This document shows, piece by piece, positions 53,945 to 62,659 of a stretch of 64,000 nt of DNA; within the stretch, counting starts at the first letter, position 1, and every line of letters begins with the position of its first letter. Origin of the DNA: Rhizobacter sp. Root404 (GTDB lineage Bacteria; Pseudomonadota; Gammaproteobacteria; Burkholderiales; Burkholderiaceae_C). The stretch is taken from the NCBI RefSeq assembly GCF_001425865.1, contig NZ_LMDS01000005.1, forward strand, positions 1,284,435 through 1,348,434, read 5' to 3'. The position numbers and the translations under genes are program-made. The notes under the pieces are model-generated. The model was not told the origin of the DNA and ran no database searches. It was given only the letters and a program-made list of their open reading frames with translations.

Positions 53945-55048
53945 TCAAGGTAGCGGAATGACAATCTTGAATATCGTCTTGCCCGGTTCGCTTTCGCATT
54001 CGATCGTGCCGAGGTGTTGCTGCACGAAGGTCTGCGCCAGCGTGAGCCCAAGTCCGGAACCGCCATCCCGACCCGACACCAGCGGGTAGAAGATGCGATC
54101 GCGGATGGACTCGGGCACGCCCGGGCCGTTGTCCTCGATATGCAAGTCCAGTGCCAGACGATAGCGCTGCTTGCCCAGCGTCACCTGGCGCGCGATCCGG
54201 GTGCGCAGCAGGATGCGGGCGTCGCCATCGGCGATGCGCTCGCCCAGCGCCTGCGCCGCGTTGTGCGCGATGTTGAGCACCGCCTGGATCAGCTGTTCGC
54301 GGTCGCCGCGGAAATCGGGGATCGAGATGTCGTAGTCGCGCTCGATCGCCAGACCGCGCGGGAACTCGGCCTGTATCAGCGCGCGCACGCGTTCGCACAC
54401 CTCGTGGATGTTCACGTCGCTCACCACATGCGGCTTGCGGTGCGGCGCCAGCAACCGGTCGACCAGCGCCTGCAGCCGATCGGCCTCGCTGATGATGACC
54501 TGCGTGTATTCGTGCAGCGCCCGCGATTCGACTTCCATCTCGAGCAGCTGCGCCGCGCCGCGGATGCCACCGAGCGGGTTCTTGATCTCGTGCGCGAGGT
54601 TGCGGATCAGCTCCTTGGTGACCTGCGCCTGGCCGAGCGCGCGCTCCTCGCGGTCCTGCCGGGTCTGCTGCTCGATCTCCACCAGCTCGACGACGACGTT
54701 CGGCGAGCCGTCCATCTGGTTCACGATCACGTGCACCGGCAACGGGTCGCCATGCAGCGCGCCCGGTCGTCGCAGATGGGCTTCGAGGCGGCTGGTCGCG
54801 TACTCGTTGCGGCTGACCGCGACCACCGTGTCCTGCAGGCGTTGCGAGTCGACGAACCAGTCGAACACCAGGCCGCGCTGCACGCTGCGGCGCGACAGGC
54901 CCAGCACGCTCTCGAATGACGCGTTCGCGAACACGCACTGGCCGTCGACGCCGACGATCGCGACCATCGTCGCGAGGTGATCGAATGCGGCGAAGGCCGT
55001 GGCTGGCGGCGCCGGTGCGGCCGCCGCCGGCGCGAACAGGCGCCTCAC
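53945..55048 (-). CDS. ntrB: Nitrogen sensor kinase NtrB
   Basis: A 367-residue cytoplasmic histidine kinase. A PAS domain covers about residues 20-130. The phospho-accepting His is in NLAHEIKNPLGGIRGAAQLLE near 150, the N-box in LNIAHNAAQAL near 260 and the ATP lid in DNGPGVP and GGSGLGL near 310-335. No membrane segment is seen, as normal for NtrB, which responds to PII proteins. The start at 55048 is a GTG and is uncertain; a later start near the PAS domain would also make a full protein. It lies between a DUF4124 gene and ntrC. Confidence 0.92.
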   Translation of the reverse strand: MRRLFAPAAAAPAPPATAFAAFDHLATMVAIVGVDGQCVFANASFESVLGLSRRSVQRGLVFDWFVDSQRLQDTVVAVSRNEYATSRLEAHLRRPGALHGDPLPVHVIVNQMDGSPNVVVELVEIEQQTRQDREERALGQAQVTKELIRNLAHEIKNPLGGIRGAAQLLEMEVESRALHEYTQVIISEADRLQALVDRLLAPHRKPHVVSDVNIHEVCERVRALIQAEFPRGLAIERDYDISIPDFRGDREQLIQAVLNIAHNAAQALGERIADGDARILLRTRIARQVTLGKQRYRLALDLHIEDNGPGVPESIRDRIFYPLVSGRDGGSGLGLTLAQTFVQQHLGTIECESEPGKTIFKIVIPLP

Positions 55049-55079
55049 GGGCGCGCCCGCAGCAGGGTGGTGGCGGCGC

Positions 55080-55580
55080 TCACTGCGGCTGCTTGGCGAT
55101 CTCGCGCTTCAGCGCGGCGATGTCGCTTTCCTTGCGGCCGATGGCCGACTTCATGTCGGCGACGCGATCGAGGTACTTCTGGTAGTTCTTCTCGTTGCCC
55201 TGGCGCTCGGGCTCGCCGTTGTTGTACTCGGCCTTCATCGTCGCGAGACGGTCTTCCTCGCGCTTGAGCTCGGCCTCGAGGATACGGCGGGCATCATTGT
55301 CGCGGGCCCGCTGGTCGGCGGGGTCGACGCGCGTGCCGGCCGGACCGGACGTCGCCGCGGGCGCCGTCGGCGCGCGCGGCTTGACGCTCTGGATCACCGT
55401 GACCGGCGCGTTCTCGAGCACCTTGCAGCCCTTGTCCTTGGCTTCCTTGGCGCTGATGGTGTTGCTGTAGTTGTTGCCCGGGCACTTGTAGGTCACGTTC
55501 GCATCGGCGGCGAGAGCCGGTCGCGCGGACGTCAGCATGACCATCAGTGCGGCGGCGAACAACGGGGCGGTGAACTTCAT
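55080..55580 (-). CDS. Exported DUF4124-like protein
   Basis: A 166-residue protein. A signal peptide (MKFTAPLFAAALMVMLTSARPALA) ends near residue 24. A short Cys-containing module follows (TYKCPGNNYSNTISAKEAKDKGCKVLE), where two cysteines could form a disulfide; it resembles DUF4124. Beyond a Pro/Ala linker the C-terminal 80 residues are a charged coiled coil (RILEAELKREEDRLATMKAEY). The start at 55580 gives the complete signal peptide. It lies between glnA and ntrB, separated from glnA by a terminator, and is 31 bases from ntrB, so it may be transcribed with ntrBC. Confidence 0.83.
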   Translation of the reverse strand: MKFTAPLFAAALMVMLTSARPALAADANVTYKCPGNNYSNTISAKEAKDKGCKVLENAPVTVIQSVKPRAPTAPAATSGPAGTRVDPADQRARDNDARRILEAELKREEDRLATMKAEYNNGEPERQGNEKNYQKYLDRVADMKSAIGRKESDIAALKREIAKQPQ

Positions 55581-55673
55581 GCGTGCGGTCTCCTGGGCTG
55601 GCAACGCGGCGCAGCGAGGCGGCGCCGACAGGACCAGAGTCGATTGTCGCGCAGCTTGTTCCGCTCCCAAGCA

Positions 55674-55699
55674 AAAGGGACGGCCCGTGCCGTCCCTTT
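55674..55699 (-). terminator. Intrinsic terminator after glnA
   Basis: A perfect 11-bp stem (AAAGGGACGGC with GCCGTCCCTTT) and a CCGT loop lie 25 bases beyond the glnA stop. On the minus strand a TTTTGCTT tail overlaps and follows the stem. It limits read-through from the highly expressed glnA into the DUF4124-ntrBC genes. Confidence 0.85.
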
Positions 55700-55724
55700 G
55701 TCATCGGCCGAATCGGCCCGCGCT

Positions 55725-57140
55725 TTACAGCGTGTAGTACATGTCGAACTCGACCGGGTGCGTGGCCATGCGGAAGCGCGTCACTTCCTGCATCTTCAGG
55801 TCGATGTAGGCGTCGAGGTAGGCGTCGGTGAAGACACCGCCCTTGGTCAGGAACGCGCGGTCCTTGTCCAAATACTCGAGCGCCTGGTCGAGGCTGTGGC
55901 ACACCGTCGGGATCATCTTGTCCTCTTCCGGCGGCAGGTGGTAGAGGTCCTTCGTCGCGGCTTCGCCCGGGTGGATCTTGTTCTCGACGCCGTCGAGGCC
56001 GGCCATCAGCAGCGCCGCGAACCCCAGGTACGGGTTCATCAGGGGATCCGGGAAGCGCGCTTCGACACGGCGGCCCTTCGGGTTCGCGACGTGCGGGATG
56101 CGGATCGAGGCCGAGCGGTTCTTCGACGAGTACGCGAGCTTGACCGGCGCTTCGAAGCCCGGGACCAGGCGCTTGTACGAGTTGGTGCCCGGGTTGGTGA
56201 TGGCGTTCAGCGCGCGTGCGTGCTTGATGATGCCGCCGATGTAGAACAGCGCGAATTCGCTCAGGCCGGCATAGCCGTCACCGGCGAACAGGTTCTTGCC
56301 GTCCTTCCAGACGGACTGGTGCACGTGCATGCCCGAGCCGTTGTCGCCGACGATCGGCTTGGGCATGAAGGTCGCGGTCTTGCCGTAGCTGTGGGCGACG
56401 TTCTGGATCACGTACTTCTGCAGCTGGACCCAGTCGGCGCGCTGCAGCAGCGTGCTGAACTTGGTGCCGATTTCCATCTGCGCCTGCGCGACCTCGTGGT
56501 GGTGCACTTCGCAGGGGATGCCCAGCGATTCGAGCACCAGGCACATCTCCGAGCGCATGTCCTGCATGCTGTCGATCGGCGGGGTCGGGAAGTAGCCGCC
56601 CTTGACCGCCGGCCGATAGCCGGAGTTGCCGTGCTCGTAGACCTTCTTGGTGTTCCACGAGGCTTCTTCGGAGTCGATCTCGGCGAAGCAGCCCGACATG
56701 TCGTTGCCCCAGCGCACGCTGTCGAAGACGAAGAACTCGGGTTCGGGGCCGAAGAAGGCGGTGTCGCCCAGGCCCGACGCTTTCATGTACGCCTCGGCGC
56801 GCTTCGCCAGCGAACGGGGGTCGCGCTCGTAGGGCTTGCCGTCGCCCGGCTCGACCACGTCGCAGGTCAGGATCAGCGTCGGCTCTTCGAAGAACGGGTC
56901 GATGTTTGCGGTGTTCGGGTCGGGCATCAGCTGCATGTCCGACGCTTCGATGCCCTTCCAGCCGGCGATCGAGGAGCCGTCGAAGGCGTGGCCCGACGTG
57001 AACTTGTCTTCGTCGAAGTGCGACACCGGCACGCTGACGTGTTGCTCTTTGCCGCGGGTGTCGGTGAAACGGAAGTCAACGAACTTGACCTCGTTCTCTT
57101 TCACCATCTTCATCACGTCGGCAACGGTCTTGCTGGCCAT
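55725..57140 (-). CDS. glnA: Glutamine synthetase type I
   Basis: A 471-residue GSI-beta glutamine synthetase that forms glutamine from glutamate, ammonia and ATP. Visible are FDGSSIAGWKGIEASDM near residue 55, the metal-site FFGPEPEFFVFD near 130, EVHHHEVAQAQMEIG near 210, NGSGMHVHQS near 266 and the ATP/glutamate loops NPGTNSYKRLVPG and NRSASIRIP. The adenylylation site Tyr lies in ATKDLYHLPPEE near residue 400, so activity is probably tuned by GlnE. The start at 57140 (MASKTVADVMKMV) matches the family. It heads the nitrogen-control group. Confidence 0.97.
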   Translation of the reverse strand: MASKTVADVMKMVKENEVKFVDFRFTDTRGKEQHVSVPVSHFDEDKFTSGHAFDGSSIAGWKGIEASDMQLMPDPNTANIDPFFEEPTLILTCDVVEPGDGKPYERDPRSLAKRAEAYMKASGLGDTAFFGPEPEFFVFDSVRWGNDMSGCFAEIDSEEASWNTKKVYEHGNSGYRPAVKGGYFPTPPIDSMQDMRSEMCLVLESLGIPCEVHHHEVAQAQMEIGTKFSTLLQRADWVQLQKYVIQNVAHSYGKTATFMPKPIVGDNGSGMHVHQSVWKDGKNLFAGDGYAGLSEFALFYIGGIIKHARALNAITNPGTNSYKRLVPGFEAPVKLAYSSKNRSASIRIPHVANPKGRRVEARFPDPLMNPYLGFAALLMAGLDGVENKIHPGEAATKDLYHLPPEEDKMIPTVCHSLDQALEYLDKDRAFLTKGGVFTDAYLDAYIDLKMQEVTRFRMATHPVEFDMYYTL

Positions 57141-57348
57141 CTGGAACTCCTGGGTGGAATTGTTTTCGGTAGGTGATCGGGGCGATCGGGACTGCGTACT
57201 CGGCCTTCAAAAGGCCCGGTCACAGGCCCAAAAAACGCGCACAGGAATGTAGCAGAAAGCATGCCCGCAACAGGCCGCCACGAGCCTCGCAACGCCCCGG
57301 GCCACGAGGGGCGGAGGCTGCAGAACGATGCACGCGGAGTCGCGCAAG

Positions 57349-57372
57349 TTTGGTGCGTGCGAACGCACCAAA
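57349..57372. repeat. Inverted repeat downstream of the CinA-type gene
   Basis: Arms TTTGGTGCG and CGCACCAAA (9 bp) enclose six bases in the 242-base gap before glnA, 11 bases after the upstream gene's stop. Neither strand has a clear T-tract, so it could be a weak terminator or a regulator site. A further CGCACC half-site overlaps the gene end. Confidence 0.5.
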
Positions 57373-57382
57373 ATAGGAGCGA

Positions 57383-58177
57383 CTATCGCACCAATTCGGG
57401 GCCCAGCGTCGCGCCGTGCTCGGCCAGCCCCGCGAGCAGCACGCGGTACGCCGCATCGAGCCGATCGGCCTGGCCCTTCACGCCGAGTTCGATGTGGCGA
57501 CCGTATTCAGGGTGATCGACGCTCGGCAGGCTGAACACCTTCACGCCATCGAAGGCGGCCTCGATGCGCTCCATCAGCGGGGTGAGCGTGGCCTCCATCG
57601 CGCCGAACACGATCACCGATTTCTCGCGCTGACCCCCCTGCCCCTGCAGCCCCGCGTACTGGTGGTCGAGCACCCACTCGATCATCGGCCAGGCCATCAC
57701 CGGAAAGCCCGGCACGAAGTGCACGTGGCCGACGCTGAAGCCGGCGATCTTGTTGTACGGGTTCGGGATGATCTGCGCGCCTTCCGGGAACACGCCCATG
57801 TTGAGCCGGTGCACGTTGTCGTGCCGGTCCGGCTCGAACGGGATGCCCTGCTCCCTCGCGGTATCTCGCATGCGTTCGAGGATCAGGTCGCGTGCCTGCG
57901 GATGCAGCGCGAGCGGTCGGCCCAGCGCCGCGGCCGCGCATTGGCGGGTGTGGTCGTCGGGCGTGGCGCCGATGCCGCCGCACGAGAACACCACGTCGCC
58001 ACTCGCGAACGCGTGGCGCAGGTCGGCAGTGATCCGGGCCGGATCGTCGCCGACGTAGCGCGCCCAGCTCAGCGCCAGGCCGCGCGCACCGAGCAGCTCG
58101 ATCACCTTGGGCAGGTGCTTGTCGGCGCGTTTGCCCGAGAGGATTTCATCGCCGATGATGATCACGCCGAAGTTCAT
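57383..58177 (-). CDS. CinA-type molybdopterin-binding (MoaB/MogA-fold) protein
   Basis: A 264-residue protein whose first 170 residues form the MoCF-biosynthesis fold of CinA. IIIGDEILSGKRADKH near residue 5 and SCGGIGATPDDHTRQCAAAAL near 65 are its hallmark. CinA relatives act as nicotinamide mononucleotide deamidases or ADP-ribose hydrolases; the separate deamidase domain is not seen here, so only the N-terminal type is present. The later part (PGFPVMAWPMIEWVLD, KVFSLPSVDHPEYGRHIELGV) is typical of this stand-alone subgroup. The ATG at 58177 overlaps the membrane-protein gene by four bases. Confidence 0.87.
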   Translation of the reverse strand: MNFGVIIIGDEILSGKRADKHLPKVIELLGARGLALSWARYVGDDPARITADLRHAFASGDVVFSCGGIGATPDDHTRQCAAAALGRPLALHPQARDLILERMRDTAREQGIPFEPDRHDNVHRLNMGVFPEGAQIIPNPYNKIAGFSVGHVHFVPGFPVMAWPMIEWVLDHQYAGLQGQGGQREKSVIVFGAMEATLTPLMERIEAAFDGVKVFSLPSVDHPEYGRHIELGVKGQADRLDAAYRVLLAGLAEHGATLGPELVR

Positions 58178-59106
58178 GTGCGGTTCCAGGGTGGGTTCGG
58201 GGGCGCGCCGGCGCTGTCGGCCGGGGCCTGCGGGATCAAGCGCGCATCTTCGATGACTTCGAGGTCCCGCGGCCCACCGCCGCGCACCGGCGGGAGCACC
58301 TCGACCGGCTCGCGCTCGCGACGCAGCACCTGCAACGCGGACAGCGCGAAGTGGGCGAACCACAGCGCGGAGAACGCGAACACCAGCGTGTAGATCCAGA
58401 TCGCCACCGGCACCAGCACCGGCGCGAACACGATCGCGATCGCGCCCGAGGCCCACACCACCGACGGCGCCGCGCCAAGGTAGCCGGTCATCACGCCCAT
58501 GCCCAGCAGCGTGCTGCGGTGGCGCCGCACAAGCTCGCGGCGTTCGTCGGCACTGGCGTGTTCGGCCAGCACGTCGTAGGTCATCACGCGGTAGGTGAGC
58601 CAGCCCCAGATCAGCGGCGGCAGGATCAGCACCAGCGGCGGCACGAACCACAGCGGGATCGACACCACCAGCGCGATCAGCGCCGCCACGGTGGCCCACA
58701 GCGCGCCGAACGTGCTGCCGACGAACGAGCCGCCGTGCTTGCGTTCCAGCAGCGGGAAGCGCCGGTTCGCGACCAGCGTCAGCATCGCCGGCGTCATGAA
58801 CGCGGCCACCAGCAGCAGCGACAGGACGACGATCACCGGCGTGGTCAGGAACACCACGACCATCGGCGCGAGCACGGCCTTCAGCCCGGCCAGGCCCCAG
58901 CCCTCGAGCCACCCGATCATCGTCTTCAGGAGGGCCCAGGACTCGAAGGTCGCGCGCACCGCGTCGATCGCCGATTCCCAGAAGAAGTAGCCGAGGCCGA
59001 GCGCCAGGCCGGCCATCAACACCAGCGGCAGAAGCGACAGGACGATGACCCGCGGGTGCAGGCAGTACGCCGCCGCGCGCCAGAACGAATCGAACAGAAG
59101 CTTCAC
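58174..59106 (-). CDS. EI24/CysZ-like membrane protein
   Basis: A 310-residue protein of the EI24/CysZ domain family with about five hydrophobic segments (residues 20-45, 75-105, 135-170, 200-245). The middle block FPLLERKHGGSFVGSTFGALW is characteristic of bacterial members. The C-terminus is a Pro-rich cytoplasmic tail. CysZ carries sulfate, but this subgroup is uncharacterised. It overlaps the CinA-type gene by four bases and so is translationally coupled to it, although no shared function is evident. The start at 59106 is the first ATG and fits the family. Confidence 0.88.
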   Translation of the reverse strand: MKLLFDSFWRAAAYCLHPRVIVLSLLPLVLMAGLALGLGYFFWESAIDAVRATFESWALLKTMIGWLEGWGLAGLKAVLAPMVVVFLTTPVIVVLSLLLVAAFMTPAMLTLVANRRFPLLERKHGGSFVGSTFGALWATVAALIALVVSIPLWFVPPLVLILPPLIWGWLTYRVMTYDVLAEHASADERRELVRRHRSTLLGMGVMTGYLGAAPSVVWASGAIAIVFAPVLVPVAIWIYTLVFAFSALWFAHFALSALQVLRREREPVEVLPPVRGGGPRDLEVIEDARLIPQAPADSAGAPPNPPWNRT

Positions 59107-59116
59107 GGGCGGTTCG

Positions 59117-60415
59117 TCAGCGCATGTTGCCGGTGTGGCCGAGCGAGTAGCGGCCTGGCTGCGGCCACACGGTCAGCCCGTGCGGCTCGGCGCCGACCTT
59201 GATCTGCTGGACCGCCCCGGTCGCGGTGTCGAAGCGGTAGATCACATCGTCGTAGCGGGCGGCGAGCCAGAGGTACTTGCCGTCGGCGCTGACGTTGCCC
59301 ATGTCCGGGCTGCCGCCGCCTGGCACGCCCCAGCGCGCGACCACCTTCTCGGTCGCGAAGTCGATCACCGTGACGCCTCCGTCGCCGAGCTTGGGCCCGC
59401 GGATCGCGTGCGAGCCGCGGTTCGCCACGTACAGGCTCTTGCCGTCGCGGCTCGGGTACAGGCCGTGCGCGCCTATGCCGGTGGCGATGAAGCCGACCTT
59501 CTTGAACGATTCGACGTCGACGATGTGCACGCCGTCGGCATGCATGTCGGCGATGTAGACGCGCTTGCCGTCAGGTGAACTCCGGATGTCCTGCGGCATG
59601 CCCTTCGAGACGGTGCAGATCTCGGTCTCGCCGGGCTCCCAGGGCTTCCCCGCCTCGACGCGCGGCGCGCCCTTGGTCTCCTTGAAGCGCGTGGCCGGCA
59701 TGTCCAGGCGCAGGTAGCCGAGCACCTTGCGCTCGACCAGGTCGATCCTCACCAGCGTGCCGGAGAACTCGCAGGTGAAGATGACCGTGCGCCCGTCGAT
59801 CGCGAAGTCGGCGTGGTTGATCCCGGGGCAGCCGGGGGTGTCGATCGAGAACTGCATCGCCATCGTCTTCGGGTCGCGGAAGTCGAGCCGCTTGCGCGCC
59901 TCGGCGACGACGATGGCCGACTTGCCGTCCGGCGTGAAGTACATGTTGTACGGGTCGTCGACATTGACCGGTTTGCCCGGCTTGCCGGTGCGCGGATCGA
60001 TCGGGGTCAGGCTGCCGTCGGTGCGGCCCTCGGCATTGTTGGTGACCCACAGCGTGCGCAGGTCGTAGGACGGCACGATGTGCTGCGGCCCGATGCCGAC
60101 CTTGAAGCGATCGACGACCTTCATCGCCTTCGGGTCGACCACGTAGACATCGTTCGAGCGCAGGTTGGGCACGTAAATCCGTTCCGGATCGTCGGCCAGC
60201 GCAGCGCCGACCTTGCCGGCGGCCGTTTCGCTGTAGAGGTTGCGCGCATCGACGACCGCCGGCATGCCGGGCAACGGCGCGAGCGCCGCGGCTGCCGCCG
60301 GCTTCACGGCCGCAGCCTCGGGGCCTGCGCCCTGCACCTGGCTTGCCACCAGCACGCCCATCACCGCGAACAGGCCGACGGTCCAGGCCGCAGCTTCCTT
60401 CAATGCAAATTTCAT
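59117..60415 (-). CDS. Exported YncE-like beta-propeller protein
   Basis: A 432-residue protein with an N-terminal hydrophobic signal segment (residues 9-28, then VQGAGPEA) and a seven-bladed YVTN/YncE-type propeller. Repeated blade motifs are visible: RIYVPNLRSNDVYVVDPK, NMYFTPDGKSAIVVAEARK, RVYIADMHADGVHIVDVE, SLYVANRGSHAIRG and KYLWLAARYDDVIYRFDT. It is probably periplasmic. Such propellers often act with dehydrogenases or serve as binding proteins. It starts 41 bases after the stop of the creatininase-family gene, so the two probably form an operon. The ligand is unknown. Confidence 0.87.
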   Translation of the reverse strand: MKFALKEAAAWTVGLFAVMGVLVASQVQGAGPEAAAVKPAAAAALAPLPGMPAVVDARNLYSETAAGKVGAALADDPERIYVPNLRSNDVYVVDPKAMKVVDRFKVGIGPQHIVPSYDLRTLWVTNNAEGRTDGSLTPIDPRTGKPGKPVNVDDPYNMYFTPDGKSAIVVAEARKRLDFRDPKTMAMQFSIDTPGCPGINHADFAIDGRTVIFTCEFSGTLVRIDLVERKVLGYLRLDMPATRFKETKGAPRVEAGKPWEPGETEICTVSKGMPQDIRSSPDGKRVYIADMHADGVHIVDVESFKKVGFIATGIGAHGLYPSRDGKSLYVANRGSHAIRGPKLGDGGVTVIDFATEKVVARWGVPGGGSPDMGNVSADGKYLWLAARYDDVIYRFDTATGAVQQIKVGAEPHGLTVWPQPGRYSLGHTGNMR

Positions 60416-60456
60416 CTGGGCATTCCGTGTCGAGAATTGAGAAGTGTCGAGAGGAT

Positions 60457-61335
60457 TCAACGCGCCCGCGTGGCGTCGCGGATGACCTGCACCGAGCGGT
60501 CGATCTGGCGCTCGACCCCGAGCCGACCGAGCTCGGCCGTCGCGCGCCGCGGGTCACCGTGAACGCCGTCGCGGGGCCCGGCCGTCGCGGCCTGTTCGAA
60601 AGCGTCGGTTCGGACCATCGTGGGGTCGATCGCCAGCATCAGCGCGGTGTCCGCCAGGCCCGCGTGGCTGCCGATCTCGTCGCTGCGAAGGCCCTTGGCC
60701 TTGAGCGCCTCGACGAAATCGGTCTGGGTCACGCGATAGTAGTCGACCAGCGCCAGCACCCGACACCCCGGCTGCCCCGCCCATTCGCGGTTCAGCTTGG
60801 CCGCCACGCGCTCCAGGCTCTTCTGGTAGCCGCCGTGGTCGCCCAGCAGCACGACATCGCGAAAGCCGTGCTGACGGAAGCTGCGCGCCGTCGCTTCGAG
60901 CACCGCCTCGAACACCGGCTCGGGGATCGAGATCGTGCCGGTGAAGCGCATGTGTGCGGCGGGCGGCGTGATGGCGCCCTCGGGCACGTAGGCGAGCGTC
61001 GGCGCGACCACGGCATTGCCCAGGCGCTGCGCGATCCGCCCGGCGATGACCTTCGCCCGCTGATTGTGTTTGCCGAGCGCCAGCTGCGGGCCGCTCTGTT
61101 CGGTGCCGCCGATCGGGACGAGCACGGTCGTCGCACCGGCATGCACGCGATCGCGCAGTTCGGTCCAGGTCAGTTCCTCGAGGTACGGGCTGGTGGGGGG
61201 CGGTGCGGCCAACGCGCCGCGGCTCGCGACCGCCAGCACGACCAGGCAGGCGAGCATCGCCCGGCCGAACGGCAACCCTCGGCGGGGCAGGAGACGGGTC
61301 GGGACAGGCAACATCGCGGCGGAGCGGGTGGGCAA
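60457..61335 (-). CDS. Exported creatininase-family protein
   Basis: A 292-residue creatininase-fold protein with a signal segment (residues 25-43, ending RGALAAP). The metal-site region reads GGTEQSGPQLALGKHNQRA near residue 75. Classical creatininase has EQHG and LGTD there, so the first His is Ser and the Asp is His. The second region is GDHGGYQ near 165 in place of NGHGGN, and keeps the His. The GKHN form occurs in other uncharacterised family members as far as I recall, so it may be a different metal set, not a dead enzyme. The start at 61335 is the first ATG; a later start at MLPVP is possible. The substrate is unknown. Confidence 0.83.
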   Translation of the reverse strand: MPTRSAAMLPVPTRLLPRRGLPFGRAMLACLVVLAVASRGALAAPPPTSPYLEELTWTELRDRVHAGATTVLVPIGGTEQSGPQLALGKHNQRAKVIAGRIAQRLGNAVVAPTLAYVPEGAITPPAAHMRFTGTISIPEPVFEAVLEATARSFRQHGFRDVVLLGDHGGYQKSLERVAAKLNREWAGQPGCRVLALVDYYRVTQTDFVEALKAKGLRSDEIGSHAGLADTALMLAIDPTMVRTDAFEQAATAGPRDGVHGDPRRATAELGRLGVERQIDRSVQVIRDATRAR

Positions 61336-61357
61336 CCCGGAAGTGTAAGAGGCGCGC

Positions 61358-62518
61358 CTAACGCTCGAGGACCTGGTCGCGCACCCAGTCGCGTCGGACC
61401 CGGTGCATGGCCTCGATCGTCGCCCCCTGAGCGACCTCGACCAGGCGCCGGCGCAGTGCGGGGCGATCCGCCGAATTCAACAACGCGGTCAGACAGTGCG
61501 CCAGCGAGTCGACGTCGCCGCGCCGGTACAGCAGTTCGGGCGGCAGGCCGAGGCTGCGGTAGGGCAAGGAATCGGGGCAGACCGGCAGGCAGCCCTGGCT
61601 GATCGCGTCGAAGATCAAGCGCGGCTGCTCGTCATTCAGGTTGGTCAGCAGCACCACGTCGACCTGCCGCAGGAACGCGAAGAATTCGTCGGGGTACGGC
61701 AGAGCACCCACGAAGCGGATGGGCACGTCGATCGGCGTCGCCGCCGCTTGTGCGCGCAACGCCGCCTCTTCGGGCCCGACGCCGGCGATGTCGAGTTCGA
61801 ACGGCACGCCCGGCAGCCGCGCAGCCAGCGGCGCGAGCACCTCGATCGCCTGATGGATGCCCTTCATCCGCTCCAGCCGGGCCGCCGCGCACAGCCGCCA
61901 GTGGTGGTCCGACGGTGGCTCGGGCCGCGCGGGGGCGATGTCGGACTGGCGGATCCAGCTGGCCGTACCGACCAGGACCCGACGCTGGCCCGAGCCGATC
62001 AGCCGGCGCAGGCCTTCGCCGACCAGGAACACCCCGCCAGCCCGGGCGGCCAGGTAGCGTTGGCTGACCCGGATGCTCACGCTGCGCGCCCAGGCACGCC
62101 AGCGGCGCAGCAGACCGGCACGCGCCGCATTCATCAGCTCGGTGCGGGCACGGTCGCTCGAGATGCCGACGATCGCCGCCTTGCCCGCCCGGCGCGCTGC
62201 CCGCATCAGGCGTCGTGCCGGCGCCGAGGCGCGCCAGCCGAAGTTCCCGGGGACCTGGACGACATCGCAGCGTTCGAGCAACGCCTGAAGATCACGGTCC
62301 GACAACTGCGCCGGGTCGACCACGCGGATGCCTTCGGGCAAGGGTTGAAGCGACACCTCGGCCTGCGGCCACGCGCCCATCACCGGCGCCAGCAGCACGA
62401 GCTCGGTCACCGCCTCGACCTGGGCTTGCAGATCCCGCGCCCACAAGTCCAGCGTCATCGACTCGGTGCCGCGGCGCACGACGGGGATCGATGTCAGCAG
62501 CGCGAGGCGGTAGCTCAT
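61358..62518 (-). CDS. Glycosyltransferase, GT-B (GT4-like)
   Basis: A 386-residue GT-B glycosyltransferase. The N-terminal half has CDVVQVPGNFGWR near residue 88. The C-terminal nucleotide-sugar half has RLCAAARLERMKGIHQAIEVL near 215, LDIAGVGPEEAAL near 245, and DEQPRLIFDAISQGCLPVC near 308, which is the acidic sugar-nucleotide site. It would add a sugar to a lipid or polysaccharide at the inner face of the membrane. The start at 62518 gives the normal N-terminus; eight bases before it ends a perfect 10-bp hairpin that could block its ribosome site. Confidence 0.88.
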   Translation of the reverse strand: MSYRLALLTSIPVVRRGTESMTLDLWARDLQAQVEAVTELVLLAPVMGAWPQAEVSLQPLPEGIRVVDPAQLSDRDLQALLERCDVVQVPGNFGWRASAPARRLMRAARRAGKAAIVGISSDRARTELMNAARAGLLRRWRAWARSVSIRVSQRYLAARAGGVFLVGEGLRRLIGSGQRRVLVGTASWIRQSDIAPARPEPPSDHHWRLCAAARLERMKGIHQAIEVLAPLAARLPGVPFELDIAGVGPEEAALRAQAAATPIDVPIRFVGALPYPDEFFAFLRQVDVVLLTNLNDEQPRLIFDAISQGCLPVCPDSLPYRSLGLPPELLYRRGDVDSLAHCLTALLNSADRPALRRRLVEVAQGATIEAMHRVRRDWVRDQVLER

Positions 62519-62526
62519 GGGACCAC

Positions 62527-62550
62527 CCCGCGAACCGGTGGGTTCGCGGG
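62527..62550. promoter_or_regulatory. Perfect hairpin just upstream of the glycosyltransferase start
   Basis: Arms CCCGCGAACC and GGTTCGCGGG (10 bp) enclose GGTG. In the minus-strand transcript the stem would end eight bases before the ATG at 62518 and cover the place where a ribosome site should lie; no clear Shine-Dalgarno sequence is otherwise visible. It may limit translation or ending of transcription before the gene. The plus-strand tail AAGAATTTTC is weakly T-rich. Confidence 0.6.
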
Positions 62551-62659
62551 AAGAATTTTCATCACCGTGTCGTATGACGCAGATACAACCGGTGACAAAC
62601 ACGCAAGATCGGCTACGCTACGACCGTGTATCAGAAAGTTACTCCTTTGGAGAATCATC

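Noticed and set aside
57240..57300. Sigma-54 type promoter TGGCGG...TTGCG before glnA
   Set aside because: The GG to GC spacing is nine bases and not the invariant ten, and the flanking bases fit poorly.
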